Source of the DNA: Lachnospiraceae bacterium UBA7026
GTDB taxonomy: Bacteria > Bacillota > Clostridia > Lachnospirales > Lachnospiraceae
Direction: 5' to 3'
NCBI GenBank assembly: GCA_002494165.1
Contig: DLBH01000025.1
Location: forward strand, 1-64,000
Length of the DNA stretch: 64,000 nucleotides
Shown here piece by piece: positions 53,277-61,445 of this stretch. A program made the position numbers and the translations under genes. A model generated the notes under the pieces. It was given only the letters and a program-made list of their open reading frames with translations, did no database searches and was not told the origin of the DNA. Each line of letters opens with the position of its first letter. Position 1 is the stretch's first letter.

Positions 53277-53347
53277 ATCAGACAGGATAAGTAGATCAGA
53301 CAGGATAAGTAGATCAGACAGGATAAACAGATTAGACAGGATTAAGT
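53257..53347 (+). repeat. 18-base tandem repeat starting in the last codons of the membrane protein gene
   Basis: AGATCAGACAGGATAAGT at 53257, 53275 and 53293 (perfect), then slightly changed copies at 53311 and 53329. Copy 1 is the coding end plus stop of the gene. Further diverged pieces follow up to about 53370. Confidence 0.95.
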
Positions 53348-53424
53348 AAGTCAGTCAGGACTTAGAAGACCAGGCAGGATACAGATGCCCGAATTATAGA
53401 TATCATCGCATAGGAGGAAGACAG

Positions 53425-53949
53425 ATGAGAAAGAAATGGAACGCAGGTTTACTGATGACAGCGGTTACTCTGGCCTTTGCCCTGGCCATGTTTTATTCAA
53501 CAGGCTTAGCCGGCTATGGGACTAAGCCGGTGCCAGGTGAAGTCAGGGCCAGTGAGGCAGGTCAGCTGAAAAAGGAGACTCAGTCCCTCGGTGACTTCAG
53601 AAAGTCTGTGGCCTTGTCCATAGGCCAGGTCACAGGGCATATCAGTAAGGTCATCGTTGGCAGTGCAGGAGGTAAGCTGCCTCCCGCCCTCACAGGAAAG
53701 GGAGAGGGGACCAGTGACAAGAGTAAGACCAGTAGTACTACTGAGAGCAGGACTGCCCCAGGCTCGTCCAACATTAAGAAAGAGTATGATCCTTATAATG
53801 TCTATGATTATGATAGTGCAGATGATTTTGCAGAGGATTATGTCTATGAATTTGCAGAAGAATATTATGACGATGAATTTGAGGAAGACGCATACGATGA
53901 TGCCTATGATGATGCCTGTGAATATTGGGAGAGTAAGCACAGAAAGTGA
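53425..53949 (+). CDS. secreted protein with acidic Asp/Glu/Tyr-rich tail
   Basis: 174 residues. Signal-like start (LLMTAVTLAFALAMFYSTGLAGY), then a Ser/Thr/Lys-rich region, and a tail (about 120-168) made almost only of Asp, Glu, Tyr and Ala (DSADDFAEDYVYEFAEEYYD). Such tails can bind calcium or cationic partners. No family recognised; the gene follows the membrane protein and may be made with it. Confidence 0.65.
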   Translation: MRKKWNAGLLMTAVTLAFALAMFYSTGLAGYGTKPVPGEVRASEAGQLKKETQSLGDFRKSVALSIGQVTGHISKVIVGSAGGKLPPALTGKGEGTSDKSKTSSTTESRTAPGSSNIKKEYDPYNVYDYDSADDFAEDYVYEFAEEYYDDEFEEDAYDDAYDDACEYWESKHRK

Positions 53950-53983
53950 CTTGTGACCGGCAGGCTGCTTTTGGGAGAATAAG

Positions 53984-54616
53984 ATGACAGATATTTTTGA
54001 TGTAACCATAACAAAGCGCTGCCAGATCCTCCTGGCTGCTTATCTCAGCCAGGGGGATACGGCTGTGGACTGTACCTGCGGCAATGGATATGACACGCTT
54101 TTTCTATGCCGGTCTGTGGGCAGGGAAGGAAAGGTTTACGCCTTCGATATCCAGGAGAAGGCCATAGAACATACAAGAGAGCTTCTTCAAAAGGAGGGCT
54201 GGGAAGCGGAGCTGTTTCTCAGCTCTCATGTCCGTCTTGCGGACCTGCTTTCTGACCGTCCGGCCCGGGGGTCAGGAAAGAATTTGGCCGCGGAAAGACC
54301 GGTCCGGGAGGAATCCGCACCGGCAGTGATTATGTATAATCTGGGCTATCTGCCCGGTGGAGACCACAGGCTTTGCACCAGAACAGAGGAAACCCTCTCT
54401 TCGGTCAGCCAGGCCCTGGAGCTTTTAAAGAAGGGAGGTGTTTTATCCCTGGTGGCTTATCCGGGCCATGAGGAAGGCAGGAAGGAGGCTGAGGCGGTTC
54501 ATGATCTTCTGGCTGGTCTTCCACCAAAAGATTTTGAGGTGCTGACCCTGGCCCAGACCAACAGGAGCGCTCTTGCCCCTGTTCTCTATCTTGTTCATAA
54601 AAGGCAGACTTGCTGA
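53984..54616 (+). CDS. mnmM: class I SAM-dependent methyltransferase (YtqB/MnmM type)
   Basis: 210 residues. AVDCTCGNGYDTLFLC is the SAM loop, FDIQEKAI the acidic strand, and MYNLGYLPGGDH the signature of the YtqB family, shown in B. subtilis to methylate tRNA 5-aminomethyl-2-thiouridine (MnmM). An extra Arg/Ser-rich insertion near 92-108 is unusual. A 13-base hairpin without T-run overlaps its stop. Confidence 0.78.
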   Translation: MTDIFDVTITKRCQILLAAYLSQGDTAVDCTCGNGYDTLFLCRSVGREGKVYAFDIQEKAIEHTRELLQKEGWEAELFLSSHVRLADLLSDRPARGSGKNLAAERPVREESAPAVIMYNLGYLPGGDHRLCTRTEETLSSVSQALELLKKGGVLSLVAYPGHEEGRKEAEAVHDLLAGLPPKDFEVLTLAQTNRSALAPVLYLVHKRQTC

Positions 54617-54727
54617 GGGAGAGACTTGCATAGGCCTCTCCCTCAGCAAGCTTGATAAATAGCCATCCTCCTGTTACAATACTTGTAAAAAGAATATTCT
54701 GACCCCTTCCGTAAGGGGAAAGATATA

Positions 54728-54756
54728 TTGACATGACCAAATCTCTATAATATAAT
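54728..54756 (+). promoter_or_regulatory. consensus promoter upstream of the glycosyltransferase
   Basis: TTGACA (54728-54733), 17 bases, TATAAT (54751-54756), both perfect. The leader up to the glycosyltransferase is about 215 bases and contains a gene remnant and a possible 49-codon frame. Confidence 0.85.
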
Positions 54757-54796
54757 TGTAGGAATTATGGTTATAAGGAGAAATATTGCTTAAGAT

Positions 54797-54910
54797 ATGA
54801 ATCCAAAAATACTTAAATAGTTGAGTCAGACTAATGGTTATGACATCGTCGTCTGTTATTGGGATGATCAATACCGAAAGTTGCAAATCGCAGTTGCTGC
54901 AATTGTTTAG
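54797..54910 (+). pseudogene. probable remnant of a GT2 glycosyltransferase
   Basis: Conceptual reading MNPKILK, stop, then SQTNGYDIVVCYWDDQYR. The second part resembles the middle of family 2 glycosyltransferases (..L..GYDIVVGYR.DR). One in-frame stop (at 54818-54820) and a stop after 29 further codons. Short and so only suggestive. Confidence 0.4.
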
Positions 54911-54979
54911 TGAAGATAAAATGACATTGGGTGTAATACCTGGAAACTATGCAAATATATTAGAAATTAGGGTGAAAAG

Positions 54980-55927
54980 ATGAAAAAAACAGCCGTTTTG
55001 ATTCCATGCTATAACGAAGCCTTGACTATTGAGACAGTAATTAAGGATTTTCAGAAAAATATGCCTGAGGCAGATATTTATGTTTATGATAATAATTCCA
55101 AGGATGGCACAGCGGAGATTGCCCGTAAAGCCGGTGCGATTGTGCGCCATGAGTACAGGCAGGGCAAGGGCAATGTTGTGAGGACCATGTTCCGGGAAAT
55201 CGATGCAGATTGTTATATCATGGCTGATGGAGATGATACCTATCCGGCCAGCTTCGGGCCTGAGCTTGAAAAATATGTGCTTGAAGGAAAGGCTGACATG
55301 GCAATTGGAGACAGATTGTCATCCAGCTATTTTCAGGAAAACAAGAGACCCTTCCATAATTTTGGGAATGTTCTTGTCAGAAGGATGATAAACTGGCTTT
55401 ACCGGTCTGACGTAAATGACATTATGACGGGAGCAAGGGCCTTCAGCAGGGATTTTGTGAAATCATTTCCAATTATGTCCAGAGGTTTCGAGATAGAAAC
55501 GGAAATGACCATCTTTGCCCTGGATAATAATTTTAAGCTGGTGGAAGTCCCTGTTGATTACCAGGACCGGCCGGAGGGAAGCGAATCCAAACTCAATACT
55601 TTTTCTGACGGCTTTAAGGTTTTGTCTACCATCTTCACTTTATTTTTCAATACAAAGCCAATGGTGTCTTACGGTGGAATCGGCCTGGTATTACTGCTCC
55701 TGGGTCTGGGTTTCTTTATTCCTATTATTCATACCTATCAGCTGACCGGCCTTGTGCCAAAGCTTCCGACCCTGGTCGTTGTAATCTGCATGTGGATTAT
55801 TGGTATTCTGCTTCTTTTGATGGGAATCATCCTTTCATCCCTCCGGAAAAATGAAAGACGGGCATTGGAACGGCATTTGAATATACTCCAGTATATGCAT
55901 ATAAGTGGTAAGTATCATGAGAGATAA
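54980..55927 (+). CDS. family 2 glycosyltransferase with C-terminal membrane domain (DPM1/ArnC-like)
   Basis: 315 residues. AVLIPCYNEALTIETVI is the GT2 start, VYDNNSKDGTAEIA and MADGDDTYP (DxD) follow; residues 135-205 hold the acceptor part (MTGARAFSRDFVKSFPIMSRG). Two membrane segments at about 235-256 and 270-292 anchor it. Such enzymes move a sugar to polyprenyl phosphate. Flanked by remnants on both sides. Confidence 0.88.
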   Translation: MKKTAVLIPCYNEALTIETVIKDFQKNMPEADIYVYDNNSKDGTAEIARKAGAIVRHEYRQGKGNVVRTMFREIDADCYIMADGDDTYPASFGPELEKYVLEGKADMAIGDRLSSSYFQENKRPFHNFGNVLVRRMINWLYRSDVNDIMTGARAFSRDFVKSFPIMSRGFEIETEMTIFALDNNFKLVEVPVDYQDRPEGSESKLNTFSDGFKVLSTIFTLFFNTKPMVSYGGIGLVLLLLGLGFFIPIIHTYQLTGLVPKLPTLVVVICMWIIGILLLLMGIILSSLRKNERRALERHLNILQYMHISGKYHER

Positions 55928-56053
55928 AAAAGCGGATATAGTATAGCAAATGGCTGGTGGCTGGTCTATACCGCAACAAGCCTGGCCATATCCATCCTGT
56001 TGGGTGTGGTCCTAAAGAAATTCATGAGTATTCTTCCATGGCGAAAGGCATAG
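55928..56053 (+). pseudogene. membrane-protein C-terminal remnant after the glycosyltransferase
   Basis: In the same frame directly after the stop: WWLVYTATSLAISILLGVVL then KKFMSILPWRKA and a stop at 56051. This looks like the last membrane helix and basic tail of a polytopic protein such as an acyltransferase or flippase, but there is no start or body. Confidence 0.4.
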
Positions 56054-56078
56054 ATAAAGTTTAAATTGTTTGCGAATA

Positions 56079-56112
56079 TAAAAAAGGTCAGTTCAATTTC
56101 TGGCCTTTTTTT
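56079..56112 (+). terminator. terminator ending the glycosyltransferase unit
   Basis: AAAAAGGTCAG pairs with CTGGCCTTTTT (one G-U), 8-base loop, T-run. Confidence 0.85.
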
Positions 56113-56160
56113 GATATAATTTTATAAAGATAAAGCAGAGAAAAAGGGAGGAGGTAGAAA

Positions 56161-56541
56161 ATGTATTTTGTTCGTTATGATAAAGACCGGCAGTGTGTCA
56201 GTGCCTATGATGGCCAGAACAGAATTGGGGAATGTACTTACAGGATTGTGTCAGGAGACTGGGTCATTGACCACACCTTTGTGGAGGAGGCTTACCAGGG
56301 AACGGGGATGGCTGGCCGCATGGTGGACCGGGTCGCCGAGGAAGCCCGCAAGGCAGGGGCCGGCCTTGTGGCCGACTGCCCTTATGCCAGAAAGAGACTG
56401 GGTCAGGCCGGGACCGGGTCCGCGGAAGACAGGAAAAAGCAGGGGGAGCAAGACCTGCTTGAACTATTGGGAAGAGTTCCCGGCAAAGTGTCTGACCTCC
56501 AGGATGAAATAGACCGGATGAAACAGAGACAGAAAAGATAG
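56161..56541 (+). CDS. GCN5-type N-acetyltransferase-like protein (YidJ/YjdJ type)
   Basis: 126 residues. RIGECTYRI and HTFVEEAYQGTGMAGRMVDR form the acetyl-CoA-binding part of the short GNAT-like family, and DCPYARKRL is its end signature. The last 45 residues form a charged helix (DLLELLGRVPGKVSDLQDEI). Acetyl acceptor unknown. The coding end is the first copy of a 35-base tandem repeat. Confidence 0.78.
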   Translation: MYFVRYDKDRQCVSAYDGQNRIGECTYRIVSGDWVIDHTFVEEAYQGTGMAGRMVDRVAEEARKAGAGLVADCPYARKRLGQAGTGSAEDRKKQGEQDLLELLGRVPGKVSDLQDEIDRMKQRQKR

Positions 56542-56690
56542 AAGCCTGCCGGATGAAAAAGAGGCAGAGAAGATAAAAGCCTGCCGGATGAAACAGAGAC
56601 AGAAAAGATAAAAGCCTGCCGGATGAAAAAGAGGCAGAGAAGATAGAAGCCTGCCGGATGAAAAAGACAGGAGAGATAAGAATCCTCCGG
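56514..56690 (+). repeat. 35-base tandem repeat starting in the last codons of the GNAT gene
   Basis: Copies at 56514, 56549, 56584, 56619 and a diverged partial one from 56654. Copies 1 and 3 share ACAGAGACAGAAAAG; copies 2 and 4 share AAAGAGGCAGAGAAG, so a 70-base pair was itself duplicated. Copy 1 encodes the end of the gene with its stop. Confidence 0.95.
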
Positions 56691-56750
56691 AGTTATAAAA
56701 GGTAGAGAAGATAAAGACTTGAACCAAGATGAGCAGGAGCAGGAGAGACT

Positions 56751-57533
56751 ATGGCATTTGTATCCAATGAGGGGCAGCAGATTTCCTTTGATGACCCCTA
56801 TTACCGATTGAGTGACAGACAGAGGCGGTATCTGAAAGAATCGTGGGCAGCCTATTTCGCGGAGTATATTTTCCCGAAGATTGATGAATCCAGGTTTGCG
56901 AAGCTTTACAGTGACCGGCCTTCCAGGCCCAATATTCCGGTAAATATTCTGGTTGGGGCTTTATTGATCAAAGAGCTGACCGGCGAGTCTGACCAGGAGT
57001 TTTTGCGGTCGCTTCTCTTTGATTTCCGATATCAGTATGCCCTCCATACCTCTTCCTATCCTAAGCAGCCTTTGACCGAAAGGACCCTTGGCCGTTTTCG
57101 TATGAGGTGCGTCAATTATGAGCGGGAGAATGGAGAGGACCTGGTCCGGGAGACTCTGGAGGATCTGGCCGATGAACTGGCCTGCATGCTGGCTATGGAC
57201 CGGACCTTCCGGCGGGAGAGGAACTCCAGTCTGGCAGAAAGGATCCGCACCATGGGCAGTCTGGAGCTGATATGGGTCTGTCTTGCCAACCTTTTGAAAG
57301 ATCTGGATCAGGCAGGAATCAGTTGTCCCCAGGACCTGGCTGCCTATGGGCAGGAAGAAGAGCGGAGGATGGCCCTTTCCTACAGCAGGCCCGAAGAAGC
57401 CTCCAGGCTGACAGCCAAAGTAAGAAAGGATGCTGAGCGGGCCCTGGCTCTCTGTGATGACCGCTTTGAAGAGTCAAGCAGCTATCTGCTGCTCCGTAGG
57501 GTGCTGAGAGAGACACGGGTGCAGGAATTTTGA
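56751..57533 (+). mobile_element. IS1182-type transposase, N-terminal fragment
   Basis: 260 residues where 450-550 are usual. RPNIPVNILVGALLIKELTG, FDFRYQYALHTSSYPKQPL and SDRTL-like TERTLGRFRMRC are the hallmarks of the N-terminal part (DUF772) of IS1182/IS1380-like transposases. The DDE core with its catalytic residues is missing; the reading frame stops at 57531 and the next stretch does not continue it. No terminal inverted repeats found. A dead remnant. Confidence 0.82.
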
Positions 57534-57702
57534 GTTCTAATGATAAGTCCGGCCAGGAGGCCGGGAAAACGGGGGAACAGGAGAAGTCATTTTTATCATG
57601 AAACATGGACAATACCGAAAGATGGACCTGGTGGAAATCGTATGATCAATGAAGGCTGGAAAGCAAGAAGCCATATACAGGGATTTTGGAGGTAAGAGTG
57701 TT

Positions 57703-57921
57703 ATGGGAGATAAGAATAATAAAGATTTTGAGAATCCTTATCTAATCAGGCCTAATGGAAGGGGAGGAGATCCGGAGGCTTTCGGCTACGTGATCGGCAA
57801 CCTGGACCCTGCCTTGCGGGAAGCCCTGGGCATGCCGGAAGAATGTGCCTCTGTGGGTATCGTCACTTCCAAAAAGAGAAGTTCGACCTTGATTTTCGGG
57901 GCGGATGAATCAGTGAAATAG
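57703..57921 (+). CDS. EutS/PduU-like BMC shell protein, truncated
   Basis: 72 residues from the ATG at 57703 (GGAGG ten bases ahead). AFGYVIGNLDPALREALGM, then VGIVT and LIFGADESVK line up with EutS/PduU residues LAHLIANPGKDLFKKLGL, IGILT and IIACDIATK, which start the permuted BMC fold. The family needs some 115 residues; the last 45, with the second half of the BMC sheet, are absent. It follows the transposase remnant, so truncation by rearrangement is likely. Identification is by eye only. Confidence 0.5.
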   Translation: MGDKNNKDFENPYLIRPNGRGGDPEAFGYVIGNLDPALREALGMPEECASVGIVTSKKRSSTLIFGADESVK

Positions 57922-57953
57922 GCCCGGCAGAGCTGAGGCCGGCGGATGCAAGA

Positions 57954-58020
57954 GAAAAAATGAGTTCCCTGTCATATACTATCCCAAACAGGATGAGAAA
58001 TATGGCAGGGAACTCTTTTT
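57954..58020. terminator. bidirectional terminator between convergent genes
   Basis: 16-base stem (57962-57977 with 58000-58015, one G-U), A-run on the left and T-run on the right. Confidence 0.9.
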
Positions 58021-58056
58021 TACTTTATTCGTCTATAGTAGTCAATAATGGCCTTC

Positions 58057-58575
58057 TTAGTCTATGATGGCCTTGTCATAATGAAGGACCAGGCATCCCT
58101 GGTCATTGAGCCGTTTTATCCCGGCCAGAGTCCAGCGGGTTACCAGGGCCTGGTCAGTGAAAAGCCGCATACCGGCGCCCAGGGTGACTGGTTCCACAGA
58201 CAGATATAAACCGTCTACCAGTCCTTCCCGCAGAAATTCCAGGCAGGTGCTGGGACCTCCGATCAGAGCTGTTTTCCGGCAGCCCATGGAGACCAATTCC
58301 TCGTATATGTCCCTGGCACTTCCGGATAGGTAGTAGTTCTGGGGATTGTCGTCTTCCGGAGGATTATGGGTAAGAATGATCCTGCGGATGCCGGGATGGG
58401 CATCCTTGACATAGCAGCTCTTGCCCATGAGCATAGAGTCATATTCTTTCAGGGATTCCAGAAAGAACTCCCTGTCCTCCCTGGAAGAGTAGGCGCTGAT
58501 ATCATGGTCCGGGTCCAGGGCGACGATGCCGTCCAGACTCATGACCAGATAAATGTCCATATGTATGGCTGACAT
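58057..58575 (-). CDS. dihydrofolate reductase-like (RibD C-terminal) family protein
   Basis: 172 residues. DIYLVMSLDGIVALD is the start of the RibD-C/DHFR-like fold, then MLMGKSCY, and GGPSTCLEFLREGLVDGLYLSVEPVTLGAG the late substrate loop. It follows folB-folK by four bases, with the ribosome site AAAGGAGG made by the last folK codons. Position suggests a dihydrofolate reductase substitute; a nucleotide or flavin reductase cannot be excluded. Confidence 0.75.
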   Translation of the reverse strand: MSAIHMDIYLVMSLDGIVALDPDHDISAYSSREDREFFLESLKEYDSMLMGKSCYVKDAHPGIRRIILTHNPPEDDNPQNYYLSGSARDIYEELVSMGCRKTALIGGPSTCLEFLREGLVDGLYLSVEPVTLGAGMRLFTDQALVTRWTLAGIKRLNDQGCLVLHYDKAIID

Positions 58576-58579
58576 GGGC

Positions 58580-59422
58580 CTACCTCCTTTTGGATGCTGC
58601 CTGGTCCATCAATTCTTCCTTTAACTTTTTCATGGTTTTCTTCAGGACCGGATGGTAGACATTGGGGCCAATGTCACACATGGGTAAAAGGGTGTAGTCC
58701 CTGTACTCGAAATCCGGGTAGGGGAGAACGTAATCAACGGTGGAAGCCACCAGATCATCATAGAGCAGGACGTCTATATCAATGGTGCGGATGCCGGCCT
58801 CTTTGGACCGGTCCCTGCCCAGGTCAGATTCTATGCTTCTGATCAGCTGGTGCAGCCTGTCGGGGGAGAGCAGGGTCTCAATCTTTACGGCATTGTTCAG
58901 GAAGATGCCCTCATACTCGTCACCGTAGGCCGGTGAGGTCATGGACTCGGAACAGACCATATTCCGGATGTCGGGATGGCTGCCGATGGCCTCCACGGCC
59001 TTCTCTATAATTTCGGCACAATTGCGGACATTGGATCCCAGGGACAGGTAGACCTCATGCCAGGCCATATCCTTCTGGACGGATACATAGTCAAAATGCA
59101 TGCCGCGGATGGGGGCATGGGGCTTCTTCACCTCCAGGGTGATGGATTTGACACCCTCAAATTGGAGAAGAATCTCCCGGCATAGATTGTAGGCTACCCT
59201 TTCTATGAGCTGGAAACTGTGGTCAGTCATCCATTGGGAGATAAACTTGCTGACACGGCTGTAATTGATAGTGTGGGCTATATCATCATCAGAAGTGATA
59301 TCATTCATGTTGGTGTGCATTTCCACGCAGATCAGAAACATCTGTCCTAAAGCCTGTTCTTCCGGATTCACTCCGTTGTAGGCATATACGGCCAGGTCTT
59401 TAATACGTACGATGTATCCCAT
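58580..59422 (-). CDS. folK: bifunctional dihydroneopterin aldolase / HPPK
   Basis: 280 residues. About 1-118: FolB with YNGVNPEEQALGQMF and EVKKPHAPIRG; about 122-280: FolK with VYLSLGSNVRNC, NNAVKIET and RTIDIDVLLYDDL, the ATP and metal motifs. The two steps turn dihydroneopterin into the pyrophosphorylated pterin of folate synthesis. folE and folP are not in the window. Confidence 0.93.
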   Translation of the reverse strand: MGYIVRIKDLAVYAYNGVNPEEQALGQMFLICVEMHTNMNDITSDDDIAHTINYSRVSKFISQWMTDHSFQLIERVAYNLCREILLQFEGVKSITLEVKKPHAPIRGMHFDYVSVQKDMAWHEVYLSLGSNVRNCAEIIEKAVEAIGSHPDIRNMVCSESMTSPAYGDEYEGIFLNNAVKIETLLSPDRLHQLIRSIESDLGRDRSKEAGIRTIDIDVLLYDDLVASTVDYVLPYPDFEYRDYTLLPMCDIGPNVYHPVLKKTMKKLKEELMDQAASKRR

Positions 59423-59461
59423 AATTAGTCACCCTTCCCTTTCTAGAATCACATTGTATTT

Positions 59462-59490
59462 ATAATACCTTATTTAAATAAAATGTACAA
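59462..59490 (-). promoter_or_regulatory. promoter of folB-folK
   Basis: Minus strand: TTGTAC (59485-59490), 17 bases, TATTAT (59462-59467). Confidence 0.65.
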
Positions 59491-59548
59491 TAGAATTACT
59501 TTTTCCTTTCGGGTTTAAGACCGGCATGAACCAGAAAATACCGGGTCA

Positions 59549-59577
59549 TTGATTTTAAGGGTCTCTTTTGTTAGAAT
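59549..59577 (+). promoter_or_regulatory. promoter of the methyltransferase-like gene
   Basis: TTGATT (59549-59554), 17 bases, TAGAAT (59572-59577); 40 bases from the start codon. Confidence 0.6.
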
Positions 59578-59616
59578 AGTAAAAATCATGGCAGAGACCG
59601 GACGGAGGCAGGATTT

Positions 59617-60219
59617 ATGGCTTGGAATACTTATAAATGGGATAAGCTTTTAAAAATAAGGACCAGTGGCCGTGATGATTCCAGGGCTGACCGCTATCAC
59701 TATCCCTATGAGCCCACCCCCTATACTGTGTTGGAGAGACTGGCCGGCAGCGGCTATGTGAGTAAGAGAGATGTGCTGCTGGACTATGGTTGCGGCAAGG
59801 GCAGGGTAGGCTTTTATCTGGCCTGGCAGGTCAGGTGCCGGATCATCGGGATTGATTTTGATGAACGTATGTTTAAGGCGGCTATGAACAACCGGAGCCG
59901 GGCAGTGTCCGGGCCCAGGACTTCCTTTGTCTATGGTCCGGCCGAGACTTACAGGCTGCCGGAGGAGGTCAGCTGCTGTTATTTTTTTAATCCTTTTTCC
60001 ACGGAAATCTTAGAGAAGGTCCTGAGCCGGATCCGGGTCTCTTGTTATGACTGCCCCAGAGAGATTCGTCTCTTTTTCTATTATCCTACAGACCAGTATC
60101 TGGCATGCCTTATGACCCAGGATATGGTTCTCTTTCAGGATGAGATCGACTGCAGGGACCTCTTTGAGGGAGGGGATTCCAGGGAGCGGATCCTGGTATT
60201 TTCCATGGGCGGCTGCTGA
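59617..60219 (+). CDS. SAM-dependent methyltransferase-like protein
   Basis: 200 residues. VLLDYGCGKGRVGFYLA is the SAM-binding loop and GIDFDERMFKAA the next strand with its acidic residue; CCYFFNPFSTEIL is the position of the catalytic NPPF-like strand. Substrate unknown. Ends before a region rich in T. Own promoter. Confidence 0.82.
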   Translation: MAWNTYKWDKLLKIRTSGRDDSRADRYHYPYEPTPYTVLERLAGSGYVSKRDVLLDYGCGKGRVGFYLAWQVRCRIIGIDFDERMFKAAMNNRSRAVSGPRTSFVYGPAETYRLPEEVSCCYFFNPFSTEILEKVLSRIRVSCYDCPREIRLFFYYPTDQYLACLMTQDMVLFQDEIDCRDLFEGGDSRERILVFSMGGC

Positions 60220-60397
60220 CCAGGTGTTGTTTAGGGATCAGGGACAACACGTTCCTTGCCCAGTGGGAAAATGTTTTTAAATTGACAGGTTTTTATTAAT
60301 GGCAGCAAAGCAATATATGTGTTATAATAACTATGTATATTGTTTAGTTTATTTTACTTATGGGGAGAAAAGAGAGTTTTTAGGAAGAAGGGAAAGT

Positions 60398-61333
60398 ATG
60401 AAAAGAATAAGTATGAAGCGATGGCTGATGGTTTTTCTGATGGCCTTATGCTTTATTGCTGCTCCTATGCATACTTCAGCTAAGACGGTGACCTTGCCGG
60501 TTGTTGGAAACTACGGGCAGACAGATGCCAGACTTCTTTATAATATGATCAACCGTTTCCGCACCGGTTCAGACGCCTGGTACTGGAGTAGTGATAATAA
60601 GAGGAAGATTAATGTCAGCGGGTCTCTTCACCAGTTGACCTACAGTTATGAGCTGGAGAAGACGGCCATGCTCCGGGCCATAGAGCTGTCAGTTTATTAC
60701 AAGCATGTCCGGCCTAATCTGGATACCTGCTTTACAGCCTTTGACCTGGATGCCTACTCTATGGCTGAGAATATTGCCGTGGGCAGCAGCAGTCCTTCGG
60801 CTGTCTTTGATTCCTGGCTGGAGGCTGGCAAGAATTATGAAGGACAGGGCCAGAGAAGGACCATGCTGAGCAATGATTTCAATGCGGTAGGCATAGGGCA
60901 CGTGGTTGTTAATGGCGTCCATTACTGGGTTCAGGCTTTTGCCTACACCAAAGACAAGGGACCGGTTACAGTGGCCAGGAATGGGAATAGGACAGTGAAT
61001 GTAGAGGTGGATAGCAGCCTCATCAGGAATATTGTCCTGACAACGGATGAGGATGCCGTCGCTATAGACTGCGGCGGGACCGGAAACCTGCCCCAGGTGC
61101 AGGCAACCTTGCTTACCACAGCTTTTGCCGCCACTGATGGCAGCAGAAGTATTCCTTTGGATGTCTCCTGCAGATGGAAATGCCTTGATCCCTCCTTGGT
61201 TCAGATCAGAGGAGGCCGTCTGATGGGACTCCGGTCTGGAAAGACTACTCTCCTGGCCAGGGCCTGTGGCAAGACTCTGTCGATTCCGGTAACTGTTAAA
61301 AAAAAGAAGTCCTGGACAGGGCCTTACCGCTAA
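60398..61333 (+). CDS. secreted CAP-domain (YkwD-like) protein with Ig-like tail
   Basis: 311 residues from the ATG at 60398 (GAAGGGAAAG ahead); the frame runs 33 codons further upstream. Signal peptide (WLMVFLMALCFIAAPMHTSA). About 40-210: CAP domain with LLYNMINRFR, KHVRP, SMAENIA and VNGVHYWVQAFA; about 230-305: BIG2-like Ig module (VSCRWKCLDPSLVQIRGGRL). Extracellular; CAP proteins are often stress or interaction proteins in clostridia. Confidence 0.82.
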   Translation: MKRISMKRWLMVFLMALCFIAAPMHTSAKTVTLPVVGNYGQTDARLLYNMINRFRTGSDAWYWSSDNKRKINVSGSLHQLTYSYELEKTAMLRAIELSVYYKHVRPNLDTCFTAFDLDAYSMAENIAVGSSSPSAVFDSWLEAGKNYEGQGQRRTMLSNDFNAVGIGHVVVNGVHYWVQAFAYTKDKGPVTVARNGNRTVNVEVDSSLIRNIVLTTDEDAVAIDCGGTGNLPQVQATLLTTAFAATDGSRSIPLDVSCRWKCLDPSLVQIRGGRLMGLRSGKTTLLARACGKTLSIPVTVKKKKSWTGPYR

Positions 61334-61343
61334 ACTGAATGTG

Positions 61344-61443
61344 AAACCGCCGGCTTGACGGAATCTGCCCGGGAGGACAAGGGTTGCTGCCCTGTCTTTC
61401 TAAGAGCAGCCATGTCAGATAAACCGGCGGTTTATTTATTTTT
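61344..61443 (+). terminator. terminator-like hairpin after the CAP gene
   Basis: AAACCGCCGG (61344-61353) pairs with CCGGCGGTTT (61424-61433), followed by a T-rich tract. The 70-base inner part can fold further. Lies before the end of the convergent zinc-ribbon gene. Confidence 0.55.
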
Positions 61444-61445
61444 GT

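Noticed and set aside
54611..54648. Hairpin over the stop of the MnmM-like gene as a terminator
   Set aside because: The 13-base stem is perfect but no T-run follows on either strand; it may affect message end stability only.
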